Source: Hysterangium stoloniferum (lineage: Eukaryota; Basidiomycota; Agaricomycetes; Hysterangiales; Hysterangiaceae). From it: a stretch of DNA of 64,000 nt. The position numbers were made by a program, and so were the translations under genes. Every line of letters starts with the position of its first letter. Positions within the stretch are counted from its first letter, which is position 1. The stretch is taken from the NCBI GenBank assembly GCA_015178975.1, contig WHVD01000017.1:124001-188000 (forward strand), given 5' to 3'. Below, in pieces: positions 1-11,350 of this stretch. The notes under the pieces are model-generated. The model was not told where the DNA came from. It did no database searches and saw nothing but the letters and a program-made list of their open reading frames with translations.

Positions 1-2650
1 ACTCTCAAAGGTTGTGAAACGAGATCTGATCGTTGCCAATGCACAATCAGCTCCCGACGGATTTCCGCGCGTGTCAGTTTTTCACGTACAAGCTACACTT
101 GTCGCGTGTGCTCATTCCCCCCCCTTTATTTGCAGTGCTGCTCTCGTGAACGGACAATTCCCCGCCCCAGTTATAACGGCTCAAAAAGGAGATATTCTTT
201 CAGTACGTTGTAGTCTACCGCGTCCACTGCTTGTACTCCATTCCATATTATTGTAGCTCAATGTCAAAAATCGCTTGACTGATCCGACTATACGTCGCTC
301 GACCTCGATCCATTGGCACGGATTGTTTCAACATCGGACAGCGGCGAATGACGGCCCTGCATTTGTCACCCAGTGTCCCATTGCTCCCGGACACGACTTC
401 TTGTACCAGTTCCCCCTCAATGACCAGGCCGGAACATACTGGTACCATGTACGAGTTCCCGCTCTACCGCTCATGGTTTTGTAAATTTACACATATCCCC
501 GCCCGCCAGAGCCATCTATCCACACAGTATTGTGACGGGATTCGGTGAGATTTTTTTTTTTCGAAATAGACTTGAATCTAAATATTATCACAGAGGTCCT
601 TTGATCATATATGATCCCGATGATCCTCTCAAGTACCTCTACGATGTCGATGATGAGAGCACCGTAATCACCCTCGCAGACTGGTACCACACCCCAGCTC
701 CCGCATTAACCCAAACGTCTGCACGTTCATCTTCCCGGGCATAGAAACCCTGACCGAGTGTTGTGCAGATTCATTAACGTGACACATGCCGTGCCCACCC
801 CCGACTCTGGCCTAATCAACGGCGCCGGACGTTTCATTGGCGGACCAGCGGTTCCGTTCTCGATCGTCAATGTACAGGCTGGAAAACGATATCGACTCCG
901 TGTTATTAACATTGGTTGCCGGCCTTTCCATAGCTTTTCCATCGACGGGCACAAGCTGACTATTATGTGAGTCGATAAAACATGTCGCTCTCCTATTGTA
1001 TGGCTATTATTTATGCATTGGTGCTACAGTGAGGCAGACGGGTAAAGTAGTTTTTCAGGAGAAGCCTGCTATTTATTCATTGCATCGTTAGTGTCTTACA
1101 TGAACCTCTGGAGGTCGACGAATTCGATATCTTCGCGGCTCAGAGATATTCTGCCATCGTAAGTTATGGGGCACAGGCACCCTCTTGACGTTCTGACATT
1201 ATTTGCAGCTTCACGCTGACCAACCTGTCGGCAACTACTGTAAGATATATGTTTTTCGCTAGATTAGACCCTCTTTCCTCATACGCTGAATTCCCCTGCT
1301 AGGGATTCGTGCTCCCTTAACTGGTGGTACACCGGCCAATCAACCGAACGGCAATCCCAACTGTAAGTCATTGAGTCACTTATTAGCCTCTTTCTTGCTG
1401 CGACTCACTTGATAAAATGGATGGTAGTGGACGTCACGCTCATCAAAGCCATTTTGCGCTATGCTGGCGCACCCAATGAGGAGCCCACGACACCCGTGGT
1501 CAACGCTACGAATCCCCTCGTCGAGCAAAACCTCCATGCGCTTATCAACCCTGGGGCGGTAAGTACCTTTCGGCACTACGGTCAACCTTCCTCAATTACC
1601 TACGCCCATTCTCGAAACAGCCCGGAGGGAGCGACCCCGCCGACGTGCCACTGACGCTCCAAATCAGCGTCCCCAACGCTCCTTTCTTCGCAATAAACGG
1701 CGTCACCTTCCAGCCGCCGTCGATGCCGGTGCTTCTGCAGATATTGAGCGGTGCAAGCCAACCGACCGATTTCTTGCCCAGCGAGAATGTCATTCTGCTC
1801 CCGAGGAACAAGACCATCGAGATTTCGATTCCCGGAGGAGGGGCACATCCATTCCATTTGCACGGCGTAAGCAGGACAAGTGCCATAGAGGTGGTAAGGG
1901 AGGCTGATGGCGTATCCACAGCATGTGTTTGATGTTATTCGTACTTCGGGCTCGAATGTGACGAATTTCGTGAACCCGTGCGTGGCGTCTATTAGATTTG
2001 ATTTGGGGACTCGTACTAATAAATGAAATTGCAGGCCGAGGAGGTAATTCTGCTTAGAATTCAGCTCTGTTGTAGTGCTAAGTTAGATATTCAGAGACGT
2101 TGTCGCCGTTAATGGAGGTAACATGACGTTCAGGTTCCGTACTGACAATCCTGGTATGTTCTCGACCTGGTCCGTGTCTTGTAGTCATTTTCTGATGATA
2201 AAATAGGACCTTGGTTCCTGCATGTAAGTGGAAAGCTTAAAAGAGTTTGATAATTATGATAGTCTAAACCTGAACCTTTTCTTCTTCAAGTGGTTAGTAA
2301 AGTATTTGGTATTACGTGACATTTGCTGATATTACTGACAGCCACATCGATTGGCATCTCGAAGTGTACGTAACGCACACTTTGGGATGTGATGGCCTGG
2401 AACTGATTCCTATATAGTGGTTTAGCTGTGGTGATGGGCGAGGCAGTCCAAGATGCAGTAGAAGGACCCCAATCACAGATCATCCCCCCTGCGTGGGACA
2501 AGCTGTGTCCTATTTACAATGGTGGGTCCGTTTATCTATGGGTTGCCTCACTTGACCAAATGTTCGAATATTTGCAGCACTGGATGAGTCTGTAAGTGTG
2601 ATTGTGTCTGCTTTGAGCTTGTCTAACGTGGTTGGTTGCAGTTGCAATGA
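1..2650 (+). CDS. laccase (multicopper oxidase), 5' end outside window, 20 visible introns
   Basis: Secreted copper enzyme that oxidises phenols with reduction of O2 to water (known of the family). All four laccase copper signatures can be read: HWHG followed by DGPAFVTQCPI (L1), WYHSHLSTQYCDG (L2), HPFHLHG (L3) and HCHIDWHLEV (L4); the residue ten after the L4 Cys is Leu, the axial position of medium-potential laccases. Exons by eye: 1-72, 136-202, 257-448, 510-544, 594-716, 769-966, 1030-1041, 1092-1158, 1209-1239, 1303-1362, 1428-1558, 1621-1866, 1922-1977, 2035-2043, 2095-2153, 2207-2223, 2291-2292, 2342-2365, 2418-2521, 2578-2591, 2642-2650. These give 508 residues ending ...NALDESLQ and a TGA. 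Only the signal peptide and the first few residues of the mature protein seem to be missing, since basidiomycete laccases usually have about 520 residues. No stop or frameshift is seen, so it looks functional. The intron at 717-768 is the least certain junction. Confidence 0.93.
2291..2292 (+). other. 2-nt microexon in the laccase L4 Cys codon
   Basis: The exon before ends in CAT (His) at 2223 and the next well-supported exon starts CCACATCGATTGG at 2342, so the conserved Cys codon TGC lacks its first two bases. They are supplied by TG at 2291-2292, which sits exactly between an acceptor (CTTCTTCAAG, ends 2290) and a donor (GTTAGT, starts 2293). The flanking introns would be 67 and 49 bp, normal for this gene, whereas one intron of 118 bp would be an outlier. 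The summed exon length stays in frame only with these two bases. Confidence 0.78.
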
Positions 2651-2978
2651 GAGACACCACATTTCTAATGGTTTGTTTTTTGGTAGCCTCTCTGGTGTCT
2701 TTCTCTTCGTGTCCTTCACGATAACCATACCGCTCCTTCATCGTTTTGTATGATTTAATTATAAATATATCCTCTCGCGTCCCGACTTGGGTCTGATTAT
2801 TTTCCCACGAGTGACTCGCGCTAAGTTGGCGAGATCATTTCCCCTCGCCCTCGCCCTCGCCTTGCCCCAGAGCCCTTGCACCTTTTCATGTGCACCACAG
2901 CGTTTTGTGCCATTCGGCCTTCATTTTGAGGCTTCTACTTCTTTTTGCCTGGGTTCGACAGCTCCAAGGATAGGGTTT

Positions 2979-2990
2979 CATTGGTTAGTG
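2979..2990 (+). promoter_or_regulatory. conserved promoter motif with inverted CCAAT box (DUF6699 gene 1)
   Basis: CATTGGTTAGTG lies 62 bp before the ATG of the DUF6699 gene. The same 12-mer stands before its paralogue (16170-16181) and again at 54109-54120, far upstream of an unrelated reading frame. ATTGG is an inverted CCAAT box. For the two paralogues, shared descent explains the match as well as function does. Confidence 0.35.
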
Positions 2991-3052
2991 ACAGCAGTGA
3001 CGACGTTCTGTGGAGATACTCACTGTGATTATCGTGATAACAAGAACCTACC

Positions 3053-6000
3053 ATGTCCATGATAAACGTCCCCGTGCTAGGATCTCCTGATACCTTACGA
3101 CGCCAGCTGCGAGCCGGTGTTGTTTCCGCGATACCACATTCTCCAGAGCGGAGCAATCTCGCTCGTGGCGTTCCACAAACTATGCGTCCGAAACGCAGCA
3201 GTGTTCATAATCCGCCTCAAGTCGTCGGTGCCGGCCACAACGAGCGTAGACCTGAGCCGAGGAATATGTATCGACATCGCGATCCTACCCCACATCCACA
3301 TCGCCATTCCCCCGTTGTGCGCGATTTTGCGTATCCCGATACCGTTCATGCTAAGCCTAGTCGGAGGACTGAGGATCTAATTGCCCACGTAGGTAACCGC
3401 AATGCTAGTCGTCAAACTGCAGGGAACGATCATCCGAGGAGCAGTAGAGACTATCCCATTGTAGATGACAACAAGACCGGAGGAACGTCAAGTGGGCCAC
3501 TCAATAGAAGATTAGGTTTGAGACGAACCAGTCGAAATCCCATACCTGCACCAATTCCTATTTCTTTCGACTATCATCGTACCAACGACAATAACAATGA
3601 TATCAACAATAATCGAGAACCGGCTCCGATACCACCACTGCCCCGTTCCGCCATACGCCAGAAAGTCGCACAATTGCGCTTTCGTCGAGCCCAAGAATCC
3701 AACCAACACCCAAACCCCCAGCCAAATATCCCCATCATCACACCTGACCCCGACCCCGACCCTCCACCCAACTCAAATAATGATCTTCCAGACCTACCAA
3801 CCCTCCGACGCGGCTTTTTTGCTTTCCCAGACAAGTCGCGATACTTTAACTTCATGCGCAAGAACAACACCATACCCGCCGCCGACTCCGCTATCGATTC
3901 ACAATCTTCAAAGCGCGTCCGATTTAAAAGCATCTCCTCCAGGATTGGGGGGGATGCTTGGAGGAAAAGCAAGGGTCGGAGTCAGACTCCTGGTCCCGCC
4001 GGAAGACGAGAACGACCAAATGGCTCCTTGATGCCTGCTCCCTCTAGCCCCGCCCCCGTTCCGCATCGAGTGCCCAAGTCGAGAATTCCATCCGAAGCAC
4101 GCAGAGGACGCGTTTTCGGTGCCAACGACGTTCCTAATATTGACATTCAGCCGCCTACGCCGCCGCTTAGCAGCACGGGCGCACCGCCCATTGGTGAACC
4201 GAGGCGAAAAGGCTACGGCCGTATGTCGATACGTATGCCTAGTGTGCGGGTACCGAAAGTACCGAAACTCGGATTTCCGAAGTGGAGGACGGCGGGTGCT
4301 GGGGTGGATGTTGGCGGTGGTGAAGGCGATGGGTTAGCGAACCGCGGTGCTGCAGCTGTGGATGGGGATGGAACTCTGATGCAGGACCGACCACGTTCTA
4401 TCAGACAAGGGCGGGCACCTTCTTTACTTCAAGATCATCGACAGTCTTCGCCTCCTAGTCGACATGATCGCACGTCGTCGTTGGTGCAGGACCGCCCGGC
4501 TTCTGTCAAAGAACGCGCGCCTTCCATCCGACAGCGCGCGACATCTCTGCAATCGAATCGGCCGCCTTCCATTCGACAACAACCCGCCCCGTCTTCGGGA
4601 TCGATTCGGTCGCCTTCCGTCCGACCGCGCGCGACGTCTCTGCAATCGTACCAACAGCCGTCCGTTCACCAACCCGCCCCGTCCCTGCAATCGAATCGGC
4701 CGCCCTCTACTCGACAGCCTGCCCCATCTCTCCACTCACACCACCCGCCCTCCATTCGACACCCGCCCTCTCTACAATCAAACCAGCCGCCGCCGCTTAG
4801 CCGACAACACCCTGTTCCTCTGCAATCACACCGCCCGCCCTCCATCCGCCCACGCATAATGTCCCTGCAATCAGACCAGCCGCCCTCCATCCGGAATCGA
4901 CAGGGTCCAGGCCAAACACCCTCCGCCACGATGCGCCACAGCCGCGCACCGTCGCCGGCACCGGCACCGGCACCAGCACCACGCCCGAGCACGGCGCTGT
5001 CGAATCGAGACCCCGCGGCTCGACTCTCCCTTTCACGCTCGATTGTCCTGACGACGGCGAAGACGAAGCGGGGTGGCCACCTCACGACGCTGCAGCTGCC
5101 CCTGCGGATGTGGTCGCGGAATAAATGGCGGAAGCCTGAGATTCTGGTGTGGCGCAAGAAGAGGGGGGTGCTGGAGCCGGTAGATGTGGGCGGGGGCGGC
5201 GTGGCGCCTGAGCAGCTGGAGGCTCTGCGGCTTGTGCAGACGTCTTCTCGGGATCGTGACAGGCTTACTCCGTCGCCTGGTATGTGTTGTATTTATCCTT
5301 GTTATTCCTGTCATTCCATTTTATTGATGGTGTCTCATCCGTCTGTCTCCGTCTTGTGTCCTGGTGCTTGTTGCGTGTCTTTTTTTCGCCTGACTCGGGT
5401 TTTTCCAGTCTTCATCCAACAACCACATACACGGACGCGAGCGCTACGACGTTCTACACGTCTCTTGCTCCATCCGCTTCTTCTGACGCCGACGCTGTTG
5501 CGGCCTGCGAGGCTGCATTGGGATGTGCGGGATCCGCGGTTGACACAGAGAGTGGTGGCTGAGAGGATTCTCAAAGGTAAGCGGGATCATCAGTCTCGTT
5601 TGTGCGATACTCCATGGGCATGCGTCGTTTGTCGTTGGTTTTGTCACCGTTCGGTTCGGGTCGGGTCGGGTCGGGTCGGGTCGGGTCGCGAGCCTTTCTT
5701 TTTTTCTCGCTTTCGCCGTCGTCTTTCCTTTTGTAGCCCGTGATCATCCAACACTGACATCACGCTCTCTTCTCTTTCTCCCCCAGAGCCATTCATAGCC
5801 CTCACAGCCACAAGCACAGCCATGCACGACTCCCTTTCACTTTCCATCCCCATCCCGCGCCACGCTGCCTCTGCCTCCTTTTTGCCCTTTGCATCCCTCA
5901 CATCCCTCACCAACATCACCTCCAAAAAGCGCGCTAATAAATACTGGACGGTCACTCTCCCCGCCTTCTCCTCCTCCTCCTCCTCGTCGTCGCTCATCCC

Positions 6001-6420
6001 ACCGACGGTGCTCCAGATCCTCGGGATCATTAGCACGGCTCTCCGTGTGCGTGCGACACCCCATGAACTCGCGGCGCTGTATGATAAGCGGAACGCGAGG
6101 TATAGAAGGGAGGTGGAGGAGGTGTTTAGGAAGCGGTGTCGGAGGGAGGATGGGGAGAGGGAGAGGGAGAAGATTGGCACTGGGACGGGAGCGGGGACGG
6201 GAGGTAGGGCAAGGAACAAAGGGGGCGGAGGGCGGCAGGAGAGAGTGGGGATAAGGAGAGTGGATTTGTTAGGGAGGAAGACAAGGTGGGCTTGTATATC
6301 CCCCCCCCCCCCCCCCGCTGTTTACCGCGCTGACTGTTCGCATCTAGATGGTTGGGTCTGGAGCGTGGGAGGGACGTTGAGGGGTGGGTTGTTAAATTGG
6401 GAAATATGAATATGCAATGA
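3053..6420 (+). CDS. DUF6699-like protein with long disordered N-terminus (paralogue 1)
   Basis: Four exons by eye: 3053-5279, 5409-5576, 5787-6285, 6348-6420, total 2967 nt and 988 residues, frame closed by TGA. Residues 1 to about 740 are low complexity, rich in Pro, Arg, Ser and Gln, with a degenerate repeat of the type RPPSIR-ATSLQS in the last third and an AP dipeptide run. The globular end starts at LHPLLL and LHWDVRDPR (exon 2), followed by an exon with KYWTVTLPAF and VLQILGIISTALRVRA and a final WLGLERGRDVEGWVVKLG: the pattern of the fungal DUF6699 domain, whose function is unknown. Gene structure and all splice phases are the same in the paralogue at 16252-18963, which supports the model. 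The start was chosen because the paralogue's ATG lies 9 bases downstream in alignment. Confidence 0.82.
4440..4905 (+). repeat. coding minisatellite, Pro/Ser/Arg/Gln-rich units
   Basis: Imperfect tandem units of roughly 50-60 bp encode variants of SLQSNRPPSIR. Unit number and sequence differ from the paralogous gene, so the stretch is evolving quickly within a disordered segment. Confidence 0.7.
5658..5685 (+). repeat. (GGGTC)n intronic microsatellite, G-quadruplex motif
   Basis: Six GGG tracts, each separated by TC, lie in intron 2 (5577-5786) of the DUF6699 gene. The paralogous intron has only a GGTTCGG stub at the same place. The G-rich strand is the transcribed RNA sense strand. Confidence 0.85.
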
Positions 6421-6562
6421 AAGGGGTCGATGGCAAAGCCGAAGGGGTATGGATGTGGTATGCTGCTGTAATGCTCTCTTTTTATGTGCATGATTAATCC
6501 TGCTATGTATCTTTATGAAATATAATTAAGGCAATTAACGTATCGCCAGACTCGTATCGAGT

Positions 6563-7885
6563 TTACTTCAATTGCGGAATAAGTACCAACACCCCCACCG
6601 CACCCAAGGCAAGCGAGACCGACACCGGCGTGATATATTTCCTCACGTCCATTCCCACATCACCTCTTAACACACCCCAGAGCCAGAGCCAGTACTTCTC
6701 CATCTCTTCGACGGTTGCCATCGAGGCTGAGGCGCTACTTGGCAGATCGGTTTTGAGCCTCTTAATGCCGCGACACCACTCTTCCTTCGACGCGTTTGGG
6801 CTCATGAGCCAGAGTAGACGGGTAGCGGAGGGGAGGGGGAAGTGGAGGTCGGAGGGCCAGTGCCAACCGTGGCGATCCCACTTCCATGTGGAGAAGGGAG
6901 AGCCGTTGTGCTGAGGATAGGCAGCCATTGTCGCAGGATCTCCCTCCCCAGCTGCGTCCGCGATGTGTGGAAATCCAAATGCATCGTTGACGACCACGAG
7001 GACGGCGCGATCTCCATGCATCAAGTATCGCGGGGTCAGACGGCGAAAAAATGACGACTGATATAAGGACTGCGTACCGTTCAACCCCCCCTGATCGTCA
7101 AGATCACCCACCGTCGTGCGTGAATGCACCACAGCTTCTTTCCCTCCCCCTGTTCCGAGCTTCCCGCTCCCGACTACAATCCCCCTCTTCCTGACCTCCT
7201 CCCTCGCCTTTGCGCACATCACAACCTCCTCTTTCGTCAGCCCCTCCGCCTCCCCCACACTCACCATCTCCTCTCTCAGGCACAGGCGCACAAAGCCCTC
7301 TCGCATCCACGGGGTGTACTCGTACTCCCGCCCCAGCCTTATCTTCGTGAGCGGGTCGGTGATGTGCGTGGAGAGAAGACGCATCGCGAGCGCCTGGAGG
7401 GCCGTCATGCGGAAGCGCGTGGAGAGGCGGAGGATGGCGATCCATTGCGGGGCGGAGAAGAGCAGACAGGGGGAGTCGGTGGGCGGATTTCTGGACATAT
7501 AAAAAAAAATTGAGTTAGCCTCGGGCGGTCGGTCAGGGATGAAAACCGTGCAATTTTTGGTGAACACGGTGGGTGCGGTGCGTACAGGGGGTATAGGAAT
7601 GTCAGCAAGTGTTCGAAATCGGCGCTGGTGACGTCGGGGAGTGCGATGGATGTCGATTCATCCTGGGACGAAGACGCTTCCGCTATCAAATCCGCAAGAA
7701 CAGCTGAGGAGGTTTCGAGCAGATATCGCGGGACTTTGAACAGTGTATTCTCGACCTAAGTAAGGGGCGTTTGCGCTGAGTGGGTCAGAGTTCTAATGCG
7801 AAAGGTGGCTGATATTTTCGCTCACCAGAAAGGTCACACCGTCCTTTAAATAATACCGTGGGTGAATACGCACTTCGGTTGTCAT
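6563..7885 (-). CDS. BTB/POZ domain protein
   Basis: Exons on the minus strand by eye: 7885-7826, 7755-7586, and 7490-6563 read as one open frame. The N-terminus reads MTTEVRIHPRYYLKDGVTFL, then VENTLFKVPRYLLETSS and IALPDVTSADFEHLLTFLYP, the usual agaricomycete BTB layout (a dimerisation/scaffold domain). It continues with WIAILRLSTRFRM and REYEYTPWMREGFVRLC, the helical part after BTB in this family. The C-terminus carries a hydrophobic tail (VSLALGAVGVLVLIPQLK) that could be a tail anchor. A further intron near 7070 (donor-like GTACGC) is possible, and then the residues around there would differ. It converges with the DUF6699 gene, with 142 bp between the stops. The 3' end was copied along with that gene to 19100-19292. 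Confidence 0.78.
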
Positions 7886-8479
7886 CGTAGATGCTAGGTA
7901 TATGGGCGGATTTATGTGCTCCCTCACGATGCTTTTATGGGAACTCCGGCGCCGCTACCACGCATAGGGATCGAGGCTACCACATGGGTGTGATGTATTA
8001 ATGTCTGCATATCCTTCCTTTGCTCCAGGTCGTCGTTTACTCGTCGTACAGCGCTATCAAAGTGTAGGTGTATCAGAGAGATAGATCTTACCCTCTGCCT
8101 TTCGATAGGTACAACCCAAAAAGGAACCATCGTTCGATTCCAGGGCTTACACACCGCGGTATTCCGGGGTACAATTACTGCCACGGGACCACATGCGTAC
8201 TTACGCAGTCCCCGCGCAGTTTGTAAGGGCCATGATCACCCATACTGGCCCGTAGTACTAATTAATTCATTAGGCGAAACAACGGGCACTGATATGCAGG
8301 GATATCGACGGGATAGTATCCCGTGTTGTCATTGAGGACGTTGTAATACAGGCGAACACCTGTAACAAATTCTTATGATTCGCATGTGTTTACCTGCCAG
8401 TCACCGAGCTGATATGTATAGTACGCCAAGCTACCTTACACTTACCTTTGTCCGCTTACCCGTGTAAGAGAAGTCTATG
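7886..8479. other. intergenic, nothing recognised
   Basis: No coding signal or repeat seen. The first 150 bases probably hold the BTB promoter. Confidence 0.5.
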
Positions 8480-8900
8480 CCGCTCCTTGGCATTCAAACT
8501 TGACTTTAGACATTTCCTATGGTCATAGATGTACACCGTGAGCCAGTTTACGCTCGTTGTTTTATTTTTATTTTTATTGAGGCAGTTAGAGGCGCCATGA
8601 GATAAGATAGCTTCAATCATGCAGTCGACGCTGTAATGTACTCGATTCCGGTCTTCCAATGCTTTACCCCGATACAATTATCATCGCTGGGAGACATCTT
8701 GCCTACCCCAGACTGGGCTTTATTAGGAAGATCCCCATTGCGGTAACAAGGTACATTTAGCAGACGTCCCTCACGTCTCCTTGAACTCGGTCAGCTATCG
8801 ATCGTTTGTAATGAGTTGATATCATAATTTCCACAGTGACTATTGAATGAAATCACGGGTTGTAGCGAGCTGAATTATATTTGATAGGGGTGTAATATGA
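8480..8900 (-). pseudogene. relic matching the 3' flank of the DUF6535-HEAT genes
   Basis: The minus strand has RGKALEDRNRV where the downstream flank of the giant gene (about 21840-21900) has RGKTLNGRDRV, and the following bases stay alignable up to a shared GGGGTGTA. It shows that a further copy of the DUF6535 locus, or of its flank, once stood here. Strongly decayed. Confidence 0.45.
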
Positions 8901-11350
8901 TGAAAAAGATGTAGCATCTGTAATGGTCGACATTCGTGACCCGTTTCATAACTTGTAGCAGAGGAATAGCTTTTGCTTCATCTCCTTATACCTTGAATGG
9001 TGGTTCACCGTAATTTCGACCCCATTCTTGGGATGGGTCCCTTTTTTGCTCTATGGGAGCCTGTAGCTTGCTGTTCAGTGACTAACACATGGTCTCGTTA
9101 AATATCTTGCGAGCACTCGCCATGGGTAAAACCAAGTTTGAAATCTATTCAAAAATAGGTTCAGATTCCATCTATAATCCTCTTATCGCAAGAAATCTGT
9201 ATCCACAAAATGAATTTAATTTGTTTTGTTGAGATCATCAGGAAAGTGGGAAGATCAGTAAGTATGCCGTCTATATTGTCTAGAGCCATCTAGGAGAGCT
9301 AGCTAGCTCGGCTAGACACGGCTAGACACACTACTTTTGCGAGATCCCTATTTACTAGTCGGTATAAAAGCTTACCATAGATCTAGGGAGGCTAGGAGGC
9401 TAGGGAGTCTACATAATGGGTGTAGACATTCCCAAATCCCTGATAATATTTGTCTACATGACGTGACAGAACTTGTTAAACACATAAATCCACACGTTAA
9501 CCGAGCTAACCATATTCCTTTAACATCGATATGCAATACGAATTGTGCGATACCGATGGGCTAGTGAGTGGAGTAGCGATCAGGCATAAAAGAGAGTGGA
9601 CATGGCGAAGGAAATTTCACAGAAATATGTCTCGTGGGTTATGACCGGGGTTGCGTCATAATCCGCAAGAATATGAACAAGAATAGAGCAGTTTGCACAT
9701 TGAGCTATAAGCTTCAATGTAATCTTTATGTGTACAGTAAACCAGGACAACTTCGATTGTAGAGTCTCTCGCGTTAGTACCATACTGGCATGACAGAATT
9801 GTGCATGAATCAAAGACTGCCGGAGGGGAAAAAATCTACAATAAAATCCATGATCGAAGAAATCACATTTGGATGGTCGCCGTGATCCGTGAATAATATA
9901 TCTTCGTCCAAGAAAGTCTGAAAGGCGCGGATGAACTCGTAGAAACGATCAGTATCACTTAAATCCAAATAAAGGCTCCTGAAGGCTAATGGCATTTGTC
10001 CCATTATGTCATTTACCAGGACATGCAACATATTTCCAGAAATGTTTCTGAACCAAGGGTCTTGATCCACGCAAAGCACAAAAAGGGTAATGCCACAGCA
10101 ACATTCTGGACTATCGCTACATCTGCATCCCTGGCGGTTGTGTCAGCATGCGTAAAGGTATTTATAGGACGACACACGGTTGTAACTAGAATTCAAAGTA
10201 GCCTCTGATGGCAGCGAGTTCTTCTGCAGACAGCTGACGCGTGCAGTGTACATATATTACGATACTCAGAAGGGCAATTATGAGGAGGAAATAGCAATTA
10301 TCAGGGCAAGATAAATAGCGCGCAATGCTTACAATGAATGGAGACGCGGCCTCATTGAAATTGGTGTGCAGCGGTACTTTGATGATGGCATTGTAGAGGG
10401 ATGATGTAATTGCAATTGACAGATCTTCATCCCGCCATGTAGTGTCAGAGCAAAATAGGAAGACATGACCCAACAACCCCATAAACTGATATTCGATCCT
10501 CGGCGATAAGTTCTGATAATATCATCTGGATTTCTCCAAAACCCTCCTCGCTCGTTATCGAATTTGATGGGGGTATTGTGGGTCTACAAAGGCGAGTGGT
10601 AGCTCGAGTGTATCTCTGTGTCTGAATGCTAAGTTATTCCTACCTCATTAAATCAACGCTCTTTGAATTAATCTTCCCAATCTTTGTGTAGTTAAATATT
10701 TGGGCCGGAGTCTGTTGGGTACCTTGTCTAGATCCACCATGCCCAATTACAAGGTCAATTTTGCCATCAACATGACTTCCTTTGCCTTGGAGAGAAGTCT
10801 CGCCACAACCCTTTCCAGAAACACTCCACAGTAATACCCGGTCCAATTTCAATGCCTGAAAATGTTTCGTGGTCCTGTGGATCCACTCCAAGTCCCCAGT
10901 CCTAACCGTGACTGGTGATTGGCCCCCCTTGCCATGTTTACAATAACCGGTAGTTCACGGCAGCTGGTTTCTCCTTGGCACTGAAAACGTTGGGTGTCAT
11001 TTCCGTTATATGTACATTCTCAAATACACACCAACTCGTCGATCCAAACCTCTAGATGGTTTTCAGACAGTGGTATGTGCTGATCGTCGTCAAGGGCTCG
11101 AAAACATAAAACATGACCAGGATCGTTACAAGCTCACCGTTTCCGAAGCCATTATCTCCCTCATTCTCGCAATGACCTGACCTCGTTGATCTGAGCTTAG
11201 CACAACTAGGGGAGGTAGTTCCTCAATACTTTCGACGGAACCCTCGGCGGGTAGTTCGTTCATCTCGTAGCTGTTGGACGGAGCGTTACTATAACACAAC
11301 TGCCTGGGCGTCCGAAGATAATCGACTCTTGTTTGACAAAACAAACCCAC
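8900..11350 (-). pseudogene. decayed local gene family, copy 1
   Basis: Segments align in the same order with 19293-21500, 30390-31980 and 32340-34480. Best remaining coding pieces on the minus strand: 10079-9810 (FRSLYLDLSDTDRFYEF, then DILFTDHGDHPNVI), 10482-10186 and 11350-11126 (ELPPLVVLSSDQRGQVI). The copy at 32929-33180 has RILFADHGDQLGVVF at the matching place, so the frame was once coding. The family was not recognised; it may be a C-terminal part of DUF6535 proteins without HEAT repeats. Interrupted by the MITE at 9236-9445. Confidence 0.5.
9236..9445 (-). mobile_element. MITE, family 1, copy 1
   Basis: About 208 bp, inverted relative to the copies at 21505-21691 and 45681-45895. 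Ends are imperfect inverted repeats (CATCAGGAAAGTGGGAAG at one end, CATCAGGGATTTGGGAA at the other, read inward). The interior is rich in CTAG/GCTAGC motifs. No coding capacity. The matching place in relic copy 4 (about 32685-32700) lacks the insert. Confidence 0.75.

Noticed and set aside
3574-3972. Minus-strand and other-frame open stretches over the DUF6699 genes
   Set aside because: They follow from low-complexity codon use (Pro, Arg, Ser) of the real gene and lack conservation of their own start and stop in the paralogue.
5658-5685. GGGTC repeat as a telomere-like tract
   Set aside because: Not TTAGGG; only six tracts and placed within an intron of an intact gene.
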